From an uncultured Eubacteriales bacterium (GTDB lineage Bacteria > Bacillota > Clostridia > Peptostreptococcales > Anaerovoracaceae): a DNA stretch of 64,000 bases. The translations under genes and the position numbers were made by a program. The notes beneath the pieces were generated by a model. That model did no database searches, was not told the DNA's origin, and saw only the letters and a program-made list of their open reading frames with translations. The stretch spans positions 1 through 64,000 of the forward strand of contig CADADV010000001.1 of assembly GCA_902786815.1 (NCBI GenBank), read 5' to 3'. Below, piece by piece: positions 26,043-35,683 of the stretch; the first letter of the stretch is position 1, and every line of letters starts with the position of its first letter.

Positions 26043-27060
26043 TACCATATACAGACTCGTCAAACCGAGAAAATTCGAAACAGAGTTTACCGACATTGAC
26101 CTGAATCAGGACGTCGTGGTCGTCAGACCGACGCATCTTTCGATCTGCAATGCCGACCAGCGTTACTATCAGGGCAAGCGTGCTCCGGAAGTGCTGAAGA
26201 AAAAGCTGCCGATGGCGCTGATCCATGAAGGCATCGGCAAAGTCGTCTACGACAGCAAAGGCGAATTCACGGAGGGAGAGTGCGTTGTCATGATCCCGAA
26301 TACGCCGGTGGAAGAAGACGATATCATAGCGGAGAACTATCTGCGCAGCAGCAAGTTCCGGGCAAGCGGGTTTGACGGATTCATGCAGGACAACGTTCCG
26401 ATGAGACGGGACAGACTTGTTCGGCTGCCGGACGGCATCAACAAGGAAGTAGCTGCATTCACGGAGATCGCATCGGTCAGCTACCATGCCATTTCCAGAT
26501 TCCAGAGGTTCTCCCACGAGAGGAGAAATCATATCGCCGTATGGGGCGACGGGAACCTGGCGTTCATCACATCCCTGTTCATCAAGTACAGGATCCCTGA
26601 TGTGAAGCTGAGCATCTTCGGAATCGACGATGATAAAATGAGCGAGTTCACCTTCGCGGACGGAACCTATCATGTGGACGAGATCCCGGAGGATATGGCC
26701 TTTGACCACGCGTTCGAATGTGTCGGCAATATGGCGTCCGGCACAGCGATCAACCAGATCATCGATTACATCAATCCGGAAGGAACGATCTCGATCCTGG
26801 GCGTATCAGAGGATCCGGTCCCGATCAATACGAGAATGGTTCTGGAGAAGGGCCTCAGGATCTTCGGCAGCAGCAGAAGCGGCCGGAAGGATTTCGAGGA
26901 GATCGTGCAGTTCTATGCGGACAATCCGGAAGTCGTGAATTATCTGGAGCGTATCGTCGGCGAAGTCTTCGACGTTAGGGAAATCGAAGATTTCACAAAG
27001 GCGTTTGAAGCAGATATCCATAAAGCCGGTGGTAAAACCATCATGATCTGGAACAAGTAA
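26035..27060 (+). CDS. tarJ: Ribulose-5-phosphate reductase (NADPH)
   Basis: This 341-aa zinc-containing medium-chain dehydrogenase reduces ribulose-5-phosphate to ribitol-5-phosphate, the partner step of TarI. It has THLSICNADQRYYQG near the N-terminus (catalytic zinc Cys), ALIHEGIGKVVYD (zinc ligand His-Glu), the acidic GFDGFMQDNV segment, and a Rossmann-type core with IAVWGDGNLAFITSLF. The tarI-tarJ overlap indicates translational coupling. Together they supply CDP-ribitol for the polymer made by the phosphotransferases in this locus. Confidence 0.92.
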   Translation: MFNTIYRLVKPRKFETEFTDIDLNQDVVVVRPTHLSICNADQRYYQGKRAPEVLKKKLPMALIHEGIGKVVYDSKGEFTEGECVVMIPNTPVEEDDIIAENYLRSSKFRASGFDGFMQDNVPMRRDRLVRLPDGINKEVAAFTEIASVSYHAISRFQRFSHERRNHIAVWGDGNLAFITSLFIKYRIPDVKLSIFGIDDDKMSEFTFADGTYHVDEIPEDMAFDHAFECVGNMASGTAINQIIDYINPEGTISILGVSEDPVPINTRMVLEKGLRIFGSSRSGRKDFEEIVQFYADNPEVVNYLERIVGEVFDVREIEDFTKAFEADIHKAGGKTIMIWNK

Positions 27061-27075
27061 TGGAGATAGAGTAAA

Positions 27076-27882
27076 GTGGGTACAATAAAAACAATAGTGG
27101 GCGAACATGTCGAGTGGAGGTCACAGATATTAAAGCTCGCGAAAGCAGATATCATAAAAACATACAGCGGCGCGGCCCTCGGCTGGTCGTGGGCACTGGT
27201 CAGACCAGTGATCATGATCTCCGTATTCTGGTTTGCGTTCACCTACGGGCTGAGAGGCGGCAAACCGATCGAGGGATTCCCCTTCATCCTTTGGATGATC
27301 CCGGGATTCATCTCCTGGTTCTACATGAGCGATATGCTGACACAGGGAGCAGGCTGTATCCGGAAATATAAATTCCTCGTCACGAAGATGAAGTTCCCGG
27401 TATCGACGATCCCGACATTCATGAGTATGTCCAAGCTGGCGATCCACCTGGTCCTCATGTGTATCGTGGTGTTCATCTTCGTCATCACAGGGCATTTCCC
27501 GGATGTCTACTGGCTGCAGCTTCCGTTCTACATGCTGTGTATGATCGCGTTCTTTACAGCGTGGGCGCTGTTCGCGTCCCTGCTGGCAGCTATGAGCGTG
27601 GACTTCCTGAATCTGGTCAAGTCCGTGACCCAGGCGATCTTCTGGCTCTCGGGCATCATGTGGGATATCAACAGGATCAACAGCCCAAAAATCCAGTTTA
27701 TCATGCATTTCAATCCGGTCACCTATGTAGCGACCGGATACAGGAACTGCTTCATCTACAAAGTGTGGTTCTGGGAACAGGCAGACAGGCTGGCGATCTT
27801 CGTGATCGTGCTGATCGTCATGATCATCCTGGCGCTTTGGGCCTACAAGAAACTAATCAAAGAAATCCCTGATGTACTGTAG
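27076..27882 (+). CDS. tagG: ABC-2 type polysaccharide/teichoic acid export permease (TagG-like)
   Basis: This 268-aa integral membrane protein has six hydrophobic segments and the ABC-2 permease pattern. It starts with a short amphipathic head (ILKLAKADIIKTYSGAALGW), has GFISWFYMSDMLTQGAGCI and KMKFPVSTIPTFMSMSKLA in mid-protein, and ends with helices around LAIFVIVLIVMIILALW. It pairs with the ATPase encoded next. TagGH exporters move finished, lipid-linked teichoic acid across the membrane. Start is GTG 27076. Confidence 0.88.
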   Translation: MGTIKTIVGEHVEWRSQILKLAKADIIKTYSGAALGWSWALVRPVIMISVFWFAFTYGLRGGKPIEGFPFILWMIPGFISWFYMSDMLTQGAGCIRKYKFLVTKMKFPVSTIPTFMSMSKLAIHLVLMCIVVFIFVITGHFPDVYWLQLPFYMLCMIAFFTAWALFASLLAAMSVDFLNLVKSVTQAIFWLSGIMWDINRINSPKIQFIMHFNPVTYVATGYRNCFIYKVWFWEQADRLAIFVIVLIVMIILALWAYKKLIKEIPDVL

Positions 27883-27898
27883 GAGATATGTTAGTGCA

Positions 27899-28642
27899 AT
27901 GGATAGTAATAAAGTTGTAATCGAATTCAAGAACGTAACAAAGAGATACAAACTCTACAAAAACGACAAACAGCGTTTGTTTGCGGTTTTTTCCAAGCGC
28001 GTCAAATATAAGGAAAAGCTTGCCGTCAACGATGTGAGCTTCCAGATCCGCCAGGGCGAATCTGTCGCATTCCTCGGCAAGAACGGAGCCGGCAAATCCA
28101 CCATCCTCAAGATGATGACGGAGGTCGCATTCCCGACAAGCGGTGAGATCATGATCGACGGCAGAGTCAGCGCGCTGCTGGAGCTGAGCTCCGGATTCGA
28201 CATGGAGATGACCGGCCGCGACAACATCTACCTCAAAGGACAGCTCTACGGCCTTAAAAACAGTGAGATCGCGGAGCTCGAGGATACTATTGTGGAGTTT
28301 GCGGAGCTCGACGAATACATCGACCAGCCGGTCAGGACCTATTCCAGCGGTATGCGTGCGAGATTGGGATTTGCAGTAAGCATCAACATCCGGCCGGAGA
28401 TCCTCATCGTTGACGAGGCGCTCAGCGTCGGAGATAAAGAGTTCCGTAAGAAGTGCCGCCAGAAGGTGAACGAGATCATTGAGAAGAACAATGTCACCCT
28501 TGTTTTCGTAACACACTCTATCAGTATGGCAAAGGAGTTCTGCAAGCGGGGAATCGTCATGAAGAAGGGCAAGCTTGTGTACGACAGCGACATCAACGAC
28601 GCCATCAAGTTCTACGATCCGCCAAAGACCGCAAAGAAGTAA
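27899..28642 (+). CDS. tagH: ABC transporter ATPase for teichoic acid/polysaccharide export (TagH-like)
   Basis: This 247-aa ATPase is of the TagH/RfbE/Wzt type. It has a Walker A (LGKNGAGKSTILKMM), the ELSSGFDMEMTGRDNIYLKG segment typical of polysaccharide exporters, the signature YSSGMRARLGFAVS, a Walker B (ILIVDEALSVGDKEF) and the switch His in FVTHS. It lacks the long C-terminal extracellular part of Bacillus TagH. The ATG at 27899 gives the normal N-terminus; an in-frame ATG at 27872, inside the permease gene, would add nine residues. It powers the permease encoded immediately upstream. Confidence 0.9.
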   Translation: MDSNKVVIEFKNVTKRYKLYKNDKQRLFAVFSKRVKYKEKLAVNDVSFQIRQGESVAFLGKNGAGKSTILKMMTEVAFPTSGEIMIDGRVSALLELSSGFDMEMTGRDNIYLKGQLYGLKNSEIAELEDTIVEFAELDEYIDQPVRTYSSGMRARLGFAVSINIRPEILIVDEALSVGDKEFRKKCRQKVNEIIEKNNVTLVFVTHSISMAKEFCKRGIVMKKGKLVYDSDINDAIKFYDPPKTAKK

Positions 28643-28654
28643 GGAGACCGACCT

Positions 28655-31603
28655 GTGCCGAAAGTTTCAGTAATCATACCAATTGACAATCAAGCAAAGG
28701 AACTGGATCAGACACTGCAGTCTCTGCAAAGCCAGTCTTTCAGAGACCTGGAGGTCATCGCAGTTGAGAATGGAGTATCGGAGGAAGTCCGGTCCGCCAT
28801 CGAAAAGTACTGTGCAGAGGACAAGCGGTTCACCTGCATCCATCAGGAAGAGCCGGGGTTTTATCTTGCCGGGAACGCGGGCCTGGAGAAGGCGGCCGGC
28901 GAGTTTGTCCTGTTCGCGGAAGCAGGCGACACGATGCCGGAGCGTGCCCTCACGGATCTGCACGGCGCTGCGAAGAAGCAGTTTGCCGATCTGGTCATAG
29001 GCCTTTCGGAGACCGAGCAGATCGACGGCGTTCACGTGCCGGCGTATCTGACAGCGCTCGCGGAGAAGGAAAAGATCGACAAGTATGATCCGGCTCTGCA
29101 CCTGTCGACTGAACTCTGGGGAAAACTGTTCCGCAGAGAAGTCATTGAGAATGAAGGCATCCGCTTCCCTGAGATCACCCATATGGCGGATGCTGTATTT
29201 GTATATCGTTTTTCACAGAGCTGCCGGTCTATCGCAGGCTGCGGCAGTCCTGTGTACAGGCATTTCGAGCAGGCTGACTTCAAGGATCCGTCCATGAAGG
29301 AGACGATCGGGGAGGAGACTGTCAGGGAATTCTTCACTGCTTTTGATATGATCGAAGAGACGGTCGAAACATCATATGCAAACGAAGAAAACCAGCGCCG
29401 CTCCCAGGGTGCTCCCGATAATGAAATGGATGAACTGGCATGCCGGTACAGGCTGTTCCGTGAAGATATGTATGTCCGGTTTGTTCAGGACAGACTGCTG
29501 GGCGATCTGTACCGCCGTTTGTGGCGGCTGGACAGCAGGAGCCTGCAGGCGATCGAAGAGAAGATCCGTACATACCGGACCAGGATTTTCCCGTCCAATT
29601 GGGAAAAGACCATCGACGGGCTGAACGGGGATCTGGCGATCCACAAAAAAATCATGACGAGCCCGGAGGAGCTGGCGGAAGAGCCGATCCTCAGCGTCGT
29701 TATTTCATCGAAGGTGGCGCCGGATATGGCGGACGCCGTCGTTACGAGCCTGTACAATCAGAAGTACCCTTCCTTCGAAGCTGTTGTGGACGAGACGCTT
29801 TCTGACAGCATCGATGAAATCTGGAAGAGCAAAATCAATTATTCTGAAGTGAAACATATAGACAATCTGTCCCACTTCATCAGAGACACCGTGAAAGTGT
29901 TAAAGGGAAGATATGTCATCTTCGTGGATGAAACAGTTCTGTTCCCGGAGCATCTGATCAAGGGAATGTACGACGGGGTCATCAGCAAACCAAGAAATCT
30001 GGAGAATCACTTCGTGTCTGTTCCTCTGCGCCGACTGACGGAGCACGGGAGCATCCCTATCGAAGCGAACAGCACTCCCTTTATCAACGAGCTGGATAAA
30101 ATCAGACTCAGATCCATCTACAATCAGCTGGATTATTTCTGGTGCAACAAGATGTTCAGCGTCGTGTACCTGCGGGGAAAGAAGGTCCTCTCAAGAGGAG
30201 ACGCCGTAACGGATATCGCGAAGCTGTACAACAACTCAAACTATACGAAACTCCCGCATCTGGCACAGATCACCACTGCCGGAGAGAAAGACTCCCTGAG
30301 CCGCGTTTCAAATCCATGGGTCAAATGGAATTACAGGCGCAAAATCAGACAGGACGAGAAGATCAAAGAATTCATTGCCAAACAGGATATCCGCATCACG
30401 ACCAACGCGCAGAAGTTCAAGAACTGGCGGCTGCAGAGAATGCGGTTCACATTCCGTTTCCTGACCCGGAAGATCCTTTATCCGCTCTGCTACCGCTGGT
30501 ACGCGAGGAAACCGGTCGATGAGAAGAAGGTCATCTTCATCGAACCGAGACTGGATAAGCTGACCAACAGCATCATGGAAATCTATGATTACTTCAAGGA
30601 GTCCGGAGAGTATACGATCCATGAACATTATCTGCGCGACCGTTACGCGAGGTACCGCGTGCAGTACAAGAGATCCATGGACTTCATCAAGGATTTCGCC
30701 ACGGCGAAGTATGCGGTGGTCGCAGAAGCGAACAACACTTTAGGTTGTCTTCCGAAGCGCCGGGAAACCATTGTCTGCAATACCTGGCACGGATGCGGCG
30801 CGTTCAAGCGGTTCGGCTTCAGCACTGCAGATAAGATATTCGGCGGAAGCATGAAAGAAAAGCTCAAGTATCCGCTGTACAAGAATCTCGATATCGTTAC
30901 CGTAAGCAGCCCGGAAGCAGTCTGGGCCTTTGAAGAGGCGATGGGCCTCGAGGGAAAAGGCGTCGTGCAGCCTTTGGGCGTGAGCAGGACAGATGTGTTC
31001 TTCGATGAGGATTACATCAAGGCATCCGTGGATCGGGTCCACGAAGCCGTTCCCGCATCGAAGGATAAGAAAATCATATTCTATGCGCCGACCTTCCGCG
31101 GAAGGATCGCCACGGCAGTGGGACCGGATGCGCTGGATGTAGACAGGATGGCGCGGGAACTGTCTGATGAGTACGTACTCATCATCAAGCACCATCCGCT
31201 CGTGAAACGTCCGCCGCTGCTGTCGCCGGACATCAAGGATGTCTTTGCATTTGACCTGACGAGGAACGGCAGCATCGACGATCTGATCTGCGCCAGCGAC
31301 ATCTGCATATCGGATTATTCCTCGCTGGTATTTGAATACTCCCTGTTTGAGCGTCCGATGATATTCTTCGCCTACGACCTGGATGACTACTTCGACTGGA
31401 GAGGGTTCTACTATGATTACGAAGAACTCACGCCGGGACCGATCGTCACGGGCACAGAAGAAATCATCCACTATATCAAGAATATCGACACGCTCTTCGA
31501 CCGGCAGCAGGTCATAGATTTCCGTCAGCGGTTCATGTCCTGCTGCGATGGACATGCAACAGAGCGGATCATTGAAAAAATGAAAGAAATGGGTGCATCG
31601 TGA
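28655..31603 (+). CDS. Trimodular GT-A/GT-A/CDP-glycerol phosphotransferase fusion
   Basis: This 982-aa cytosolic-face enzyme starts at GTG 28655 after AAGGAG. Module 1 (about 1-230) is a GT2-type domain opening with VSVIIPIDNQAKELDQTL, but where a D-x-D metal motif is expected it reads FAEAGDTMPE. Module 2 (about 345-560) repeats the fold: PILSVVISSKVAPDMADAVV then GRYVIFVDETVLFPEHLI. Module 3 (about 600-975) is a phosphotransferase domain: NTWHGCGAFKRFGFS, LGVSRTDVFFDED, IIFYAPTFRGRI, IIKHHPLV and ISDYSSLVFEYSLFERP. Module 3 is strongly similar to the next gene. Such fusions can add a sugar and a polyol phosphate in alternation; specificity unknown. Confidence 0.85.
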   Translation: MPKVSVIIPIDNQAKELDQTLQSLQSQSFRDLEVIAVENGVSEEVRSAIEKYCAEDKRFTCIHQEEPGFYLAGNAGLEKAAGEFVLFAEAGDTMPERALTDLHGAAKKQFADLVIGLSETEQIDGVHVPAYLTALAEKEKIDKYDPALHLSTELWGKLFRREVIENEGIRFPEITHMADAVFVYRFSQSCRSIAGCGSPVYRHFEQADFKDPSMKETIGEETVREFFTAFDMIEETVETSYANEENQRRSQGAPDNEMDELACRYRLFREDMYVRFVQDRLLGDLYRRLWRLDSRSLQAIEEKIRTYRTRIFPSNWEKTIDGLNGDLAIHKKIMTSPEELAEEPILSVVISSKVAPDMADAVVTSLYNQKYPSFEAVVDETLSDSIDEIWKSKINYSEVKHIDNLSHFIRDTVKVLKGRYVIFVDETVLFPEHLIKGMYDGVISKPRNLENHFVSVPLRRLTEHGSIPIEANSTPFINELDKIRLRSIYNQLDYFWCNKMFSVVYLRGKKVLSRGDAVTDIAKLYNNSNYTKLPHLAQITTAGEKDSLSRVSNPWVKWNYRRKIRQDEKIKEFIAKQDIRITTNAQKFKNWRLQRMRFTFRFLTRKILYPLCYRWYARKPVDEKKVIFIEPRLDKLTNSIMEIYDYFKESGEYTIHEHYLRDRYARYRVQYKRSMDFIKDFATAKYAVVAEANNTLGCLPKRRETIVCNTWHGCGAFKRFGFSTADKIFGGSMKEKLKYPLYKNLDIVTVSSPEAVWAFEEAMGLEGKGVVQPLGVSRTDVFFDEDYIKASVDRVHEAVPASKDKKIIFYAPTFRGRIATAVGPDALDVDRMARELSDEYVLIIKHHPLVKRPPLLSPDIKDVFAFDLTRNGSIDDLICASDICISDYSSLVFEYSLFERPMIFFAYDLDDYFDWRGFYYDYEELTPGPIVTGTEEIIHYIKNIDTLFDRQQVIDFRQRFMSCCDGHATERIIEKMKEMGAS

Positions 31604-32793
31604 AAGTAAAAGAACGAATCAGATATATCATCTTCAAACAGATCCTCATCAGGATCTACAATTTCATCACACTGAAAATGATCTATCCCCGCACGTACAG
31701 GAAGTATGCTAAGCGTCCTGTGAAAAAGGGCAAGGTCATTCTCCTGGAACCGAGATTTCCGGAGACAACAGACAGTCTGCTCAGAATCAAGGCAGAACTT
31801 GAGCGCAGAGGCGGATTTGAGATCAAAGAAATGTCTCTGGGGCTTGAGATGCTGCGCATCAAACAGCAGTACCGGAAGATCATGGCGTTTCTCAAGGAAT
31901 TTGCGGATGCGGAGTTCGTGTTCACAACAGATTCCAACAAGACCGTCGGCGGTTTTGATAAACGTCCTGAGACGAAGGTCGTACAGGTCTGGCATGCGTG
32001 CGGCGCCTTCAAGCGCTTCGGTTTCAGCACTGCCAAGCAGGAATTCGGGCAGAGCAAATTCAAGCAGAATCTTTATCCGCTGCACCACAACTATGACATC
32101 GTGACAGTCAGCAGCCCCGAAGTCGTATGGGCCTATGAAGAGGCGATGGGACTGGAAGGGCAGGGCATCGTGCAGCCTCTCGGCGTGAGCAGGACAGACG
32201 CATTCTTCGATGAAGCCGTCATCTCTTCAGCCAGGGAGAAACTCCTGTCCGTATGTCCGCAGGCAGCCGGCCGTAAGGTCATTCTCTATGCGCCGACATT
32301 CCGCGGCCGCGTTCTGCAGGCGGAATCACCGGATGAGATGGATCTGCCGGAAATGATGCAGCAGCTGGGCGATGACTATGTGATCCTGATGAAGCATCAT
32401 CCTTTCGTGAAGGAGAGACCTGTGATCGATGAACGGTGCAACCAGTTTGCTTTTGATGTAACAGATGAGATGGAAATCGAAGAGCTTCTCTGCACGGCAG
32501 ACATCTGCATCTCCGATTACTCATCCCTGATTTTTGAGTACTCCCTCTTCCAGAAGCCGATGATCTTCTTCGCTTACGATCTGGACGAGTACTTTGACCA
32601 CAGAGGTTTTTATTACGATTATGATGAGATGACGCCGGGACCGATCGTGAAGGATCCGCATGAGCTGATCCGCGCGATCAAGGAAATCGACGCAGACTTC
32701 GATCCGGCGGAAGTAGCCGCTTTTAGAGAGAAGTTTATGAGTGCCTGCGATGGCAATGCAACAGCGAGGATCATAGACACGATATGCAGTTAA
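31600..32793 (+). CDS. CDP-glycerol glycerophosphotransferase family protein (3)
   Basis: This 397-aa protein is a single phosphotransferase domain close to the C-terminal third of the preceding fusion. Both have AFKRFGFSTA, DIVTVSSPE, EEAMGLEG, VQPLGVSRTD, YAPTFRGR, ICISDYSSL-FEYSLF and PMIFFAYDLD. Here the active-site segment reads VWHACGAFKRFGF, with Ala in place of the usual Gly after His. It starts at GTG 31600 overlapping the previous stop, and overlaps the YfhO-like gene by ten bases. The pair looks like a tandem duplication in which one copy gained (or the other lost) the GT-A modules. Confidence 0.87.
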   Translation: MKVKERIRYIIFKQILIRIYNFITLKMIYPRTYRKYAKRPVKKGKVILLEPRFPETTDSLLRIKAELERRGGFEIKEMSLGLEMLRIKQQYRKIMAFLKEFADAEFVFTTDSNKTVGGFDKRPETKVVQVWHACGAFKRFGFSTAKQEFGQSKFKQNLYPLHHNYDIVTVSSPEVVWAYEEAMGLEGQGIVQPLGVSRTDAFFDEAVISSAREKLLSVCPQAAGRKVILYAPTFRGRVLQAESPDEMDLPEMMQQLGDDYVILMKHHPFVKERPVIDERCNQFAFDVTDEMEIEELLCTADICISDYSSLIFEYSLFQKPMIFFAYDLDEYFDHRGFYYDYDEMTPGPIVKDPHELIRAIKEIDADFDPAEVAAFREKFMSACDGNATARIIDTICS

Positions 32794-35651
32794 CAGAAGA
32801 AAGACTGGACCAAAAAAATACATTCTTCAGGAATCTCGCGATATACACCGTTCTGTTTGCGGTCATCGCTGCAGGCGCGTATATCCAGTACCTGTACTTC
32901 GGACGTACCCTGCTTGTGAACGGGCAGGGTAATATTGACGGATGGGCGCAGCAGTATCCGATCTATGTCCAGATCAAACAGACCATCGCAGAGATGACAG
33001 CCGGGCATGGCTTTTGTTTCTGGGCGTGGGACTTCGGCCTGGGCGATGATGTCTGGATGCTGCTCAAGAGCAGGTTCCTGGATCCCCTCTCATATATCGT
33101 GATCGCATTCCCGGTAGATAAGATCGACATCGGATACAGCATCATGGTCATCGTACGTCAGTATCTGACGGGCGTTTCATTCATGGCGTTTGCCGGTTAT
33201 ATCAGGTTCAGCAGAGAACAGATCGTCTTCGGAGCGCTTTGCTATGCTTTTTCGGGCTGGGCGATCGAGGCGACGAACACACAGGGGACATTTGCTACGG
33301 CGATGATCCTGTTCCCGCTTCTGGTTCTGGGCGTTGACAAGCTCCTCAAAGATCATTCCCCATGGGTATTCTCGATCTCGGTGGCACTGCTGCTGATCTT
33401 CAGCACGTTGTGGGCCTACATTTCCGGGATCGTTATCTTCCTGTACTTTATTGTCCGGTACTTCCACTACAGAAAGCCGGCAGTCAAAGAATTCCTCTGC
33501 CACTTCGCGTCATTTATCGTGTTCGGCATATTGGGATTCATGCTGTCCGCTTTTTCGTTCCTGCAGACGTTTATCAAAACGACAGGAGCCACGATGGAAT
33601 CGACCGTTGAGGATCCTACCCTGTACAGCCTGATGGAATACCTGCGCATGCCGGCGGATCTGTTTACCCTGTCCAATGTCACGACAGGTTTCAGCCAGAT
33701 CTTCCTGGCAAGCCTTCTGCTGGTCTTCCTTCCTGTCGCTGTTCTCAACATCAGGAAGAAGAGCACAGCTGCCATCATGATGACGCTCTTTCTCATTGCA
33801 GGTCTTTTCCCTATAACGGGCAGCATCTTCAACGGGTTCAGCTACACAACGGGCAGGTGGTATTTCGTCCTGACCTTCTTCATGGTCTGGGCAACGGTGG
33901 AATGCCTGAACCGGGAAACGCTGCAGAAAAAGAGCAACCTCATTCTGATGGCGCTTTTCCTCGCGGCGCTCTGCGCATGGAGCCTGTGGGCATGTTACGG
34001 CTATCTGCAGATCATCCCCAAAGTCACCGCAGTCAACGTGGTGATCGGCGGGACCATCGGGATCCTGGCCATTGCAGTCTACGCGATCCGGACAAAGCTG
34101 TTCGATCAGAAAATCTGGCGGGGGCTCTGCACATGCGTCCTTGCGGCCCTTCTGATCGCAAATGTCGTGCTTGTCGTCAATGCCAAACTCATGCCCGGAC
34201 TGGGTGAAGAAATCTACAGATATCAGGAAACAGGCAAGACGTACAAAGATTATGAAGGATCCTGCCAGCGGGCCGCCAAGGAGATCCAGGCAGAGGACAC
34301 TTCGTTCTTCAGAAGCGAGCGCATCGCTGAGACGAAGGTGCCGCCCAACAAGAACATCTACCACGATATGCGGTCCATCTATACCTACTTCTCCACGATC
34401 AAGAGATCCTGGCATATGTACAACAAGGTCATGGGGAACAATTGCGGATACTTTGACCGGACAGCCAGCTTCTCCAATGGAAACAGGGTAGGGCTGGACA
34501 CGCTGATGGGCGTCAAATATTACCTGATCGATCCGTCGGATTCCGGCAGGAAGCAGGAAGAATACGTTCCGTTCGGATATGATTTCCTGGAGACAACGGT
34601 CGACGGCATTGATATCTATAAGAACAAGTACAGCATTGGGCTGGGCGCAGCCTATGATGGTTATATCACCGAGTCGGAGCTGATGGAGTATCCTTATCTG
34701 GAGCGGGAACAGGTCGTGATGCAGACTGCAGTCATTCCGGACGACCGTACAGATCAGGTAAAGGGGATCCGGCACTTCAGCCCTGACGAAATCAAAACAG
34801 GCATAGAAGACATCGATTATGAGATCGCAGGAACAGACGGCATCGACCTTGACGGAAATGACTTCGCCTGCAGAAGCGAAGAGGGGACCATCACCATCAG
34901 CATCCCGGAAGTCAAGGACAGAGAAATCGTGATTGCTTTTGAAAACCTGACAAGGAAAAAGTGCTCCTTTGACGATTATCACGAGCTGATGGGAACTGGT
35001 ACGACCGCGAAGAACAGCAAGGCGGAATACCTGAAGCGGCAGGGCTTCGAAGATGACGAGAAGTTCAAGATCGCAGTGAAGAAAAACGGCATCAAGCAGA
35101 TCGTATCCAACCGCAAAGGCAAGAACCAGGGCTTTGGAGACGTTGTCGATTTCAACGTGAATCTGGGATATTTCGATACTGTTTCGGGGGATATCAAGAT
35201 CACTTTCGACAATATTGGATATTACAGTTTTGATGCACTCCACGTATATGCTGTTCCGATGGATCTCTATGAGCAATCGGCGAAGAAGCTTGCAAAGAGC
35301 CAGCTGAAGATCGACAGCTTTGACGATGATATGATCACCGGCACTGTGGATGCAAAGACAGACTCCTTGGTCTATATGTCGATTCTGGGAACGCCGGGAT
35401 GGAATGTTTTCCTGGACGGCAAGCAGGTGAAAAAGCTTGACGATGTGAACATCTCGTTCATCGGATTCCCGGTAACTGCGGGCAGTCATCAGCTTGAAAT
35501 GCACTACAAATCGCCGGGACTTGAGAAGGGCATTCTCGTATCTGCCGCAGGGCTTCTGATCCTGCTGATCCTGGCGACCGGCAGGCTGATCCAGGTCCTC
35601 AGGCACAAGCGGAGAAAGCCGGAAGAAGCGGGTGAAAAGACAGAACATTAA
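32784..35651 (+). CDS. YfhO-family membrane protein (GT-C-type polymer glycosyltransferase)
   Basis: This 955-aa protein has an N-terminal helix, an extracellular loop with GNIDGWAQQYPIY (the family's acidic loop), about twelve membrane segments to residue about 475, a large extracellular domain (about 480-910), and a last membrane helix (ILVSAAGLLILLILATGRLI) followed by a basic tail. This is the YfhO/GT-C layout. Characterised YfhO-type proteins glycosylate lipoteichoic acid outside the cell using a lipid-phosphate sugar. It is the last gene before a leader with a strong promoter, so it probably ends the main transport and synthesis operon. Confidence 0.82.
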   Translation: MQLTEERLDQKNTFFRNLAIYTVLFAVIAAGAYIQYLYFGRTLLVNGQGNIDGWAQQYPIYVQIKQTIAEMTAGHGFCFWAWDFGLGDDVWMLLKSRFLDPLSYIVIAFPVDKIDIGYSIMVIVRQYLTGVSFMAFAGYIRFSREQIVFGALCYAFSGWAIEATNTQGTFATAMILFPLLVLGVDKLLKDHSPWVFSISVALLLIFSTLWAYISGIVIFLYFIVRYFHYRKPAVKEFLCHFASFIVFGILGFMLSAFSFLQTFIKTTGATMESTVEDPTLYSLMEYLRMPADLFTLSNVTTGFSQIFLASLLLVFLPVAVLNIRKKSTAAIMMTLFLIAGLFPITGSIFNGFSYTTGRWYFVLTFFMVWATVECLNRETLQKKSNLILMALFLAALCAWSLWACYGYLQIIPKVTAVNVVIGGTIGILAIAVYAIRTKLFDQKIWRGLCTCVLAALLIANVVLVVNAKLMPGLGEEIYRYQETGKTYKDYEGSCQRAAKEIQAEDTSFFRSERIAETKVPPNKNIYHDMRSIYTYFSTIKRSWHMYNKVMGNNCGYFDRTASFSNGNRVGLDTLMGVKYYLIDPSDSGRKQEEYVPFGYDFLETTVDGIDIYKNKYSIGLGAAYDGYITESELMEYPYLEREQVVMQTAVIPDDRTDQVKGIRHFSPDEIKTGIEDIDYEIAGTDGIDLDGNDFACRSEEGTITISIPEVKDREIVIAFENLTRKKCSFDDYHELMGTGTTAKNSKAEYLKRQGFEDDEKFKIAVKKNGIKQIVSNRKGKNQGFGDVVDFNVNLGYFDTVSGDIKITFDNIGYYSFDALHVYAVPMDLYEQSAKKLAKSQLKIDSFDDDMITGTVDAKTDSLVYMSILGTPGWNVFLDGKQVKKLDDVNISFIGFPVTAGSHQLEMHYKSPGLEKGILVSAAGLLILLILATGRLIQVLRHKRRKPEEAGEKTEH

Positions 35652-35683
35652 TAAATTTTAACAAACACCTAAATCCACGTTAA

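Noticed and set aside
33510-35648. 712-codon open frame on the minus strand opposite the YfhO-family gene
   Set aside because: It is an antisense shadow of a well-supported membrane protein gene; the translation has no family motif and is rich in residues typical of reverse-frame reading.
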